This document shows positions 20,143 to 24,698 of a stretch of 24,698 nucleotides of DNA, piece after piece. Numbering within the stretch: the first letter of the stretch is position 1; each line of letters starts with the position of its first letter. Position numbers and translations under genes: made by a program. The notes below the pieces were generated by a model, which saw nothing but the letters and a program-made list of their open reading frames with translations, did not search any database and was not told the DNA's origin. This DNA is from a virus, in the IMG/VR virus record IMGVR_UViG_3300025543_000202, positions 1 to 24,698 of that record; one strand, written 5' to 3'.

Positions 20143-22007
20143 AAATTGAATTTGAGTTAAAATACAAAGAAGCAGTAAAAAACTTAGATGAATTTCAAAA
20201 GGAATTTTCTAAGCTAGAAAAAGATGTAGAATCTGCAAATAAAAAAACTGCTGATGCTTTAAAGAAAGTAGAGAAATCTGCAGAAGATGGTGCTAAAGGA
20301 ATTAAGAAAGTAGGAACATCAGTTAAAAATATAGCAAAAGTAACAGGGGTTATTTTCTTATTACAAAAGGCGTTTGAATTTGTTTCTTCTGCAATACAAG
20401 AAAACCAAGAAGTGATGGATGGTTTAAATACCATTTTCACAACTGCACAAATTATATTTAATGAAATTGTAGGTGTTTTTGTAGATGTTTATAAAAGTGT
20501 ATCATCAGCAACAGAAAATTTTGATGCTTTAGGAAAGGTAGTAAGTGGAATTGTTACAATAGCATTAACTCCAATGAAACTAGCTTTTTATGGAATTACA
20601 TTGGCAGTTCAAGAAGCACAACTAATGTGGGAAAAATCTATTTTTGGTGATGGTGACCCTGCTACAATAAAAGAATTAAACCTTGCAATAACAGAAACAA
20701 AAGCAGATATTTTAGAAGTTGGCCAAGCTGCAGTAAATGCAGGAACTGATATTGTAGATAATTTTGGGGAAGCAATTACAGAAGTTTCTGAAATAGGTAC
20801 AAAGGTTGTAGATGGTTTAAAAAATGTAAGTATAGAAGCAGCATTAGAAACTGCTAAAACAAACCAAGCATTAAAAAAGTCAGCACAAGTTGCAGCAGCA
20901 GAATCTAGGATATTATTAGAACAATATGATAGACAAGCAGAAATACAAAGGCAAATTAGAGATGATGAAACCAAAAGTATTGAAGATAGAAAAAAAGCCA
21001 ATGATGAATTAGCTGTTATTCTTAACAAGCAAGAAGAAGAAATGACTAAGAATGCTGAGTTGGTAAAAGCAGCAGCACAAGCACAGTTTGATTTAACAGG
21101 TAAGACTGAAGATTATGTTGCAGTATTAGAAGCAGAGGCAGAGGTTCAAGCAGTAGCAGCAACTGTTACAGGGTTTAGGTCAGAACAACAAATAAATAAA
21201 AATGCATTAGATAAAGAAGGTATAGAATTAACAAATGCAAAGTTAGAAAGTGAATCATTGCTTTCAATAGAGCAAAAAAGATTTAATGCTGAACAGATAG
21301 AAGACGAGTTAGCTAGATTAGAAGCATTGCAAGAAATTGATGTACTAGAAGCAGAACAGGAAGCTGTAAGGTTACAAGCTATCGTTGATAATGCAAATGC
21401 AGGTACTCAAGCTAAAATAGATGCACAGATAGCATTAGACCAATTTACAGAACAATCAGAGCAAACAAGTGTAACAAGGGCAAAGCAAATATCTGATGCA
21501 AAAATAAAAATTGCAAAAACAGAAGCACAAGCAAAAAAAGATAACTTAGATAAAACTGCTGCAGTATTAGAAAACTTTAGCAATATAGCAGGAAAAGAAA
21601 CAGTAGCAGGAAAGGCTTTTGCAGTAGCTGCAGCAACTATAAACACTTATAGAGGTGTATCAGATGCATTAGCTGCAACAACAGTAACACCATTTGAAAC
21701 TGCATTAAAATTTGCAAATGCAGCAGCAATTGGTATTTCAGGAATAGCAAACGTAAAAAAAATATTAAGTGTTCAATTACCACCTGTAACAGGGGGGGGT
21801 TCAACACCATCAGGTAGTCCATCACCTGCACCTTTGTCAATTCCTCCTGCATTTAATATAGTAGGAGCAAGTGGAACAAATCAATTAGCAGATGCAATAG
21901 GTGGTCAATCTCAACAGCCTGTTCAAGCATTTGTTGTTTCAAGTGAAGTAACCACATCACAAGAATTAGATAGAAACATTATTGATGAAGCATCTATTGG
22001 TGGTTAA
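20127..22007 (+). CDS. Tail tape measure protein, 626 aa
   Basis: The N-terminus is a long coiled coil (about 1-65, KNLDEFQKEFSKLEKDVESA), followed by hydrophobic segments near 70-90 and 135-160. Then comes a long alanine/glutamine-rich coiled coil (about 225-480) and the typical end with GKAFAVAAATINTYRGVSDA and an Ala-rich helix, then a Gly/Ser/Pro linker encoded by a G8 tract. This is the usual layout of short siphovirus tape measures. It fixes tail length and probably helps DNA delivery. The length predicts a tail of roughly 90-100 nm by the common 0.15 nm per residue rule. Confidence 0.85.
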   Translation: MAKKIEIEFELKYKEAVKNLDEFQKEFSKLEKDVESANKKTADALKKVEKSAEDGAKGIKKVGTSVKNIAKVTGVIFLLQKAFEFVSSAIQENQEVMDGLNTIFTTAQIIFNEIVGVFVDVYKSVSSATENFDALGKVVSGIVTIALTPMKLAFYGITLAVQEAQLMWEKSIFGDGDPATIKELNLAITETKADILEVGQAAVNAGTDIVDNFGEAITEVSEIGTKVVDGLKNVSIEAALETAKTNQALKKSAQVAAAESRILLEQYDRQAEIQRQIRDDETKSIEDRKKANDELAVILNKQEEEMTKNAELVKAAAQAQFDLTGKTEDYVAVLEAEAEVQAVAATVTGFRSEQQINKNALDKEGIELTNAKLESESLLSIEQKRFNAEQIEDELARLEALQEIDVLEAEQEAVRLQAIVDNANAGTQAKIDAQIALDQFTEQSEQTSVTRAKQISDAKIKIAKTEAQAKKDNLDKTAAVLENFSNIAGKETVAGKAFAVAAATINTYRGVSDALAATTVTPFETALKFANAAAIGISGIANVKKILSVQLPPVTGGGSTPSGSPSPAPLSIPPAFNIVGASGTNQLADAIGGQSQQPVQAFVVSSEVTTSQELDRNIIDEASIGG

Positions 22008-22031
22008 ATTCAAATGTAAATTCAAAATTAA

Positions 22032-22053
22032 AAATTAAATACGTTATATTATT
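22032..22053 (+). promoter_or_regulatory. ACGTTATA leader motif, copy c (head operon)
   Basis: The 22 bases before ATG 22054 are almost identical (20 of 22) to those before 14798 and contain TACGTTATA. They lie in the 46-base gap after the tape measure and mark the start of the head gene group. Confidence 0.55.
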
Positions 22054-22656
22054 ATGAGAATAGTTGAATTAATATTAGACGAAGAACAAGAAGAAAGTGG
22101 AATTGAAGCGATATCAATTGTAGAATCACCTGCCATCGAATCAGACTTTGTTGCTTTAAAAACTGAAGAAATAAAGTTAGCAGAAATAGACAAAGAAAAA
22201 AGAATCTTATTAGGTGCTTTATTAATTCCAAACAAACCAATTTATAGAAAAGGTTCTGAAGGTGAATATTACATTTTCTTTTCAAAAGATACTATTTCAA
22301 AAGCATCACAGATGTATTTAAGAAATGGATATCAGAATAACTCAACTTTAGAACACAATGAAAATTTAAAAGGTTTGACCTTAGTTGAATCTTGGATAGT
22401 AGAATCTGAGGTACAAGACAAGTCAAGAAAGTATGGATTAAATGTACCTATTGGAACTTGGATGGGTGCAGTAAAAGTTAATAATGAAGAAATTTGGAAT
22501 GAATATGTTAAGACAAATAAAGTTAAGGGTTTTTCTATTGAGGGTTATTTTGCAGACAAAATGGAATCTCCTAAAGAAGCAGTTAAAGAAGATATGTCAA
22601 GTGAAATTGATAAAAAGACGTTATTAAAAATAAAAGAAATTTTAACTTCTAATTAA
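22054..22656 (+). CDS. XkdF-type prohead protease
   Basis: A 200-aa protein with the phage serine protease XkdF order: IEAISIVESPAIESDFVALK (17-36), LLGALLIPNKPIYRK (52-66), YYIFFSKDTI (72-81), STLEHNENLKGLTLVESWIV (97-116), YGLNVPIGTWMGAVKVNNEE (128-147) and KVKGFSIEGYF (156-166). The histidine in LEHN and the serine in FSIEGYF are the likely catalytic pair. It should process the scaffold and capsid precursors during head maturation. The two following genes are the Cys-rich protein and the scaffold. Confidence 0.82.
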   Translation: MRIVELILDEEQEESGIEAISIVESPAIESDFVALKTEEIKLAEIDKEKRILLGALLIPNKPIYRKGSEGEYYIFFSKDTISKASQMYLRNGYQNNSTLEHNENLKGLTLVESWIVESEVQDKSRKYGLNVPIGTWMGAVKVNNEEIWNEYVKTNKVKGFSIEGYFADKMESPKEAVKEDMSSEIDKKTLLKIKEILTSN

Positions 22657-22820
22657 TGGGCAGAAATACAAGTAATAAAAAAACTTTTATACCATCTAGA
22701 ACAAGTCCAACAGGGGGTTCTAGGGCTTGTTTATGTTGGGACACAAATAAGTATTCTATTGAATGCTGTGATGGTTCTATGCAAGCACAAGGGATAGGAG
22801 TTATAACAAGAACAGACTGA
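22656..22820 (+). CDS. Cys-rich mini-protein, 54 aa (CLCW...ECCDG...AQGIG motif)
   Basis: ATG 22656 shares its base with the stop of the protease gene (TAATG). The sequence contains GGSRACLCWDTNKYSIECCD then GSMQAQGIGVI. The pattern 'CLC.....YS.ECCDG...AQGIG' recurs in many flavophages near head or tail genes, always as a small protein or a domain end. Four cysteines may bind metal or form disulfides in the virion. Function unknown. Confidence 0.7.
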   Translation: MGRNTSNKKTFIPSRTSPTGGSRACLCWDTNKYSIECCDGSMQAQGIGVITRTD

Positions 22821-22833
22821 AAATGCAAAAAGT

Positions 22834-22859
22834 AAATTAATAATCGTTATATAAATAAT
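22834..22859 (+). promoter_or_regulatory. CGTTATATA leader motif, copy d
   Basis: AAATTAA followed three bases later by TCGTTATATA stands directly ahead of ATG 22860. It shares the layout of copies b and c (AAATTAA, then CGTTATA, then ATG) but has T for A in front of CGTTATA and longer spacing to the ATG. Confidence 0.4.
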
Positions 22860-23534
22860 ATGAAATCAACTGAAATGTTAAATCAAATTAAAACGCTTCT
22901 AAACATCGAGGTAAAACTTGAAGAAACGAAGCTAGAAAATGGCACAGTAGTAAGTGCTGAATCATTTGAAAAAGGAAAAGAAATTTTTATCGTAACTGAC
23001 GATCAGAAGGTAGCAATGCCTGTGGGCGAATACTTACTAGAAGATGGTCGATTAGTGGTTGTAGAAGAAGAAGGTACAATTGGAGACATTAGAGAAGTAT
23101 CAGATGAAGTTCCTGCAAAGGAAACAGAAGAAGGTGAAGAAATTACTGAAGATTTAGAAGAAGAAGAAAAAAAAGAAGAAGAAGAAATGGCAGATGTTGC
23201 AGATTGGGAAGGGATGGAAAAAAGAATCCAAAACCTAGAGGATGCGATTGCAGATTTAAAATCTGACAAGGAAGGTAAAATGGAAAAAGAAGATGAAGTT
23301 GAAATGGAAGAACAAGCATCTAGACAGCCTAAATCAAGAACAATAAAAGAAGAATTTTCTGAAGAAGTTTCTGAAGAAGTTAATCAAGAAGTTAAAACTG
23401 AATTATCAGAACCTGCTTCTAAGCCAATAAAGCACAATCCTGAAGGGGAAAGCAAACAAATGAAAAAAGTTGAATTTGGAAAAGGTAAATTCACTTCAAC
23501 ACTAGACAGAGTTTTAAACAAATTAAATAAATAA
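22860..23534 (+). CDS. Scaffold-like acidic head assembly protein, 224 aa
   Basis: The first 75 residues form a beta-rich domain (KEIFIVTDDQKVAMPVGEYL, then LEDGRLVVVEEEG), a start often seen in flavophage proteins encoded just before the capsid. It is followed by an extremely acidic, glutamate-rich region (about 80-125), a coiled coil (MEKRIQNLEDAIADLKSD) and a basic C-terminus. Position between protease and capsid and the charged coiled-coil build point to a scaffolding protein that the XkdF protease would remove. Confidence 0.68.
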   Translation: MKSTEMLNQIKTLLNIEVKLEETKLENGTVVSAESFEKGKEIFIVTDDQKVAMPVGEYLLEDGRLVVVEEEGTIGDIREVSDEVPAKETEEGEEITEDLEEEEKKEEEEMADVADWEGMEKRIQNLEDAIADLKSDKEGKMEKEDEVEMEEQASRQPKSRTIKEEFSEEVSEEVNQEVKTELSEPASKPIKHNPEGESKQMKKVEFGKGKFTSTLDRVLNKLNK

Positions 23535-23540
23535 AATAGA

Positions 23541-24515
23541 ATGAGTAAATTAAAAAACGTAGAATTAGCTACTACAACAAACATCAGTACATCTTATGCA
23601 GGACAATTTGCAGGGGAGTACATTGCTGCAGCTTTATTGAGTGCATCAACTATTGATGATGGAGGAATCACAGTAAAATCAAACATTTCTTTTAAAGAAG
23701 TAATCAAGAAATTAGCAACAGATGCAATCGTAACTGCTGCAGATTGTGATTTTAGCCCAACATCAACTATAACATTAACTGAAAGAATTTTACAGCCAAC
23801 TGAATTACAAGTTAATTTGCAGTTGTGTAAGTATGACTTTGTAAACGATTGGGAATCACAGCAAATGGGCTATGGTTTAGGACAGTCTTTACCTCCAAAA
23901 TTTGCAGACTTTATGATTGCTCACGTTGCTGCTGAGGTTGCACAAAATACTGAGTTTAACATTTGGCAAGGAGATACTGCTGCTGCATCTAAAAATTCAT
24001 TTGATGGATTTGAAAAATTAATCGCTGCTGCTGTAACTGCAGGAGATGTACCTGCAGGTCAGGCTTTAACATCTGTTGCATTAACTGCTGCTAACATCGT
24101 AGAAAAATTATCTGATGTTGTTGAAGTTATTCCTGCTGCATTATACGGAAAAGAAGATTTATTCTTATACATTTCATCTAAAGCTGCAAAACTTTATGTT
24201 CAAGCATTAGGAGGTTTTGGAGCACAGGGGCTTGGGGCAAATGGTGTTCAAGGAATGGGGACACAATGGTGGAACAATGGGTCTTTAACTGTAAACGGAG
24301 TTAAGATATTTGTTTGCCCGGGATTATCTGATGACAAAATGTATGCTGCACAGAAAAGCAACCTATACTTTGGCACCGGATTACTAAACTCAACTCAAGA
24401 AGTTAAGGTTTTAGATATGGCAGATTTGGATGCTTCAAACAATGTTAGAATGGTAATGAGATTTACAAGTGGTGTCCAATTTGGAATTGCTTCTGACATC
24501 GTATCATACGCATAA
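23541..24515 (+). CDS. Major capsid protein
   Basis: A 324-aa alanine-rich protein that follows protease and scaffold, begins MSKLKNVELATTTNISTSYA and has the phrases LTERILQPTELQVNLQLCKY, FVNDWESQQMGYG and VRMVMRFTSGVQFGIASDIV. The last strands are typical of HK97-fold capsid proteins of flavophages. Its codon use is somewhat richer in GCT than neighbouring genes, as often seen in highly expressed genes. A strong terminator follows at once, again usual for capsid genes. Confidence 0.82.
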   Translation: MSKLKNVELATTTNISTSYAGQFAGEYIAAALLSASTIDDGGITVKSNISFKEVIKKLATDAIVTAADCDFSPTSTITLTERILQPTELQVNLQLCKYDFVNDWESQQMGYGLGQSLPPKFADFMIAHVAAEVAQNTEFNIWQGDTAAASKNSFDGFEKLIAAAVTAGDVPAGQALTSVALTAANIVEKLSDVVEVIPAALYGKEDLFLYISSKAAKLYVQALGGFGAQGLGANGVQGMGTQWWNNGSLTVNGVKIFVCPGLSDDKMYAAQKSNLYFGTGLLNSTQEVKVLDMADLDASNNVRMVMRFTSGVQFGIASDIVSYA

Positions 24516-24537
24516 TTAATTAATAATCATAAAAATG

Positions 24538-24570
24538 GGGTAGGTAGGATTCTACTTACCCTTTTTTTTT
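24538..24570 (+). terminator. Strong rho-independent terminator after the capsid gene
   Basis: GGGTAGGTAG (24538-24547) pairs with CTACTTACCC (24552-24561) around GATT with one G-U pair, followed by nine T (24562-24570). It closes the head operon. Confidence 0.9.
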
Positions 24571-24586
24571 AAAATCATAAAAATCA

Positions 24587-24698
24587 ATGGCTTGTCTATT
24601 AACAACAGGTAGAAAACTACCTTGTAAAAGTGCCTTTGGAGGCATAAAGAAAGTATTATTTGCAGACTATGGAACGATTGCTACTGTAACAGTAGATG
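24587..24698 (+). CDS. N-terminal part of a structural protein (partial), probably tail
   Basis: It begins MACLLTTGRKLPCKSAFGGI, then KKVLFADYGTIATVTV, and runs off the window. The 'CLLTTGRKLPCK..G..K.V.FADYGT' start is frequent in flavophage structural genes located after the capsid gene, often labelled tail proteins. It is 16 bases after the terminator, so it needs a new promoter or readthrough. Confidence 0.55.
   Translation, partial: MACLLTTGRKLPCKSAFGGIKKVLFADYGTIATVTVD

Noticed and set aside
20609-21028. 139-aa open frame on the minus strand
   Set aside because: It mirrors the coiled-coil part of the tape measure gene. Its Ser/Ala/Phe-rich product is the usual shadow of an Ala/Glu/Lys-rich gene.
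23003-23269. 88-aa minus-strand frame of mostly serine
   Set aside because: It is the complement of the glutamate-rich region of the scaffold-like gene (GAA/TTC), not a real protein.
1-24698. CRISPR arrays, insertion sequences, integrase or attachment sites
   Set aside because: No regularly spaced repeats, transposase or recombinase motifs were found by eye in the window.

Overview
The window is a stretch of a tailed double-stranded DNA phage (or prophage) genome, very probably a siphovirus of a Flavobacteriia/Bacteroidota host. The evidence is the low GC content, the almost complete absence of Shine-Dalgarno sequences, promoters of the Bacteroidota type (TAnnTTTG at -7 with TTG about 19 nt upstream), and proteins typical of marine flavophages. 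Every protein gene I can support reads on the + strand, mostly in tightly packed runs with ATGA or TAATG overlaps.

Layout. 1-2061: end of a tail-fibre-like protein, an M15 peptidase endolysin, a phage protein with an RC..AIC motif, a 51-aa membrane protein and a holin (host recognition and lysis). 2062-10706: early and replication genes. These are NinG, a Rad52-like annealing candidate, a ribbon-helix-helix protein, SSB, a RecA/AAA_25-type ATPase, a sigma-like factor, two PD-(D/E)XK nuclease-like proteins, an HNH nuclease, a FEN-type 5'-3' exonuclease, DUF3310, a protein with a DnaA domain-IV-like helix-turn-helix, and many small unknown proteins. 10707-12713: a repeat-bearing intergenic region, small genes, then a ParB-fold protein followed by a Mom-family DNA-modification enzyme. 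12714-14208: small and large terminase. 14209-14797: promoter, three small genes, two hairpins and a terminator. 14798-22007: tail assembly chaperone (with an apparent programmed -1 frameshift), connector/tail proteins, a large tail protein with a fibronectin III end, and the tape measure. 22054-24570: XkdF-type prohead protease, a Cys-rich mini-protein, a scaffold-like acidic protein, the major capsid protein and a terminator. The window ends in the start of another structural gene. No portal gene is seen.

The most unusual object is on the minus strand between mom and terS. A 70-nt cloverleaf (12673 to 12604) has the glycine tRNA identity set (GCG acceptor start, U73, anticodon UCC by position) and a perfect T-loop. 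It lacks U33 and the D-loop GG, and it is followed at once by a minus-strand rho-independent terminator inside the 3' end of mom. The known Mom product of phage Mu is a glycinamide derivative of adenine, and some GNAT-fold enzymes use glycyl-tRNA. The pairing therefore suggests, as a hypothesis only, that this RNA supplies glycine for DNA hypermodification or otherwise serves mom.

Regulation seen in the sequence: three related promoter-leader cassettes (before 2924, 7465 and 14284), a recurring AAAACAGA(A)CA leader just upstream of start codons, a different recurring ACGTTATA leader in front of late genes (14798, 22054, 22860), four + strand terminators, and a phage sigma-like protein that could connect to one promoter class.
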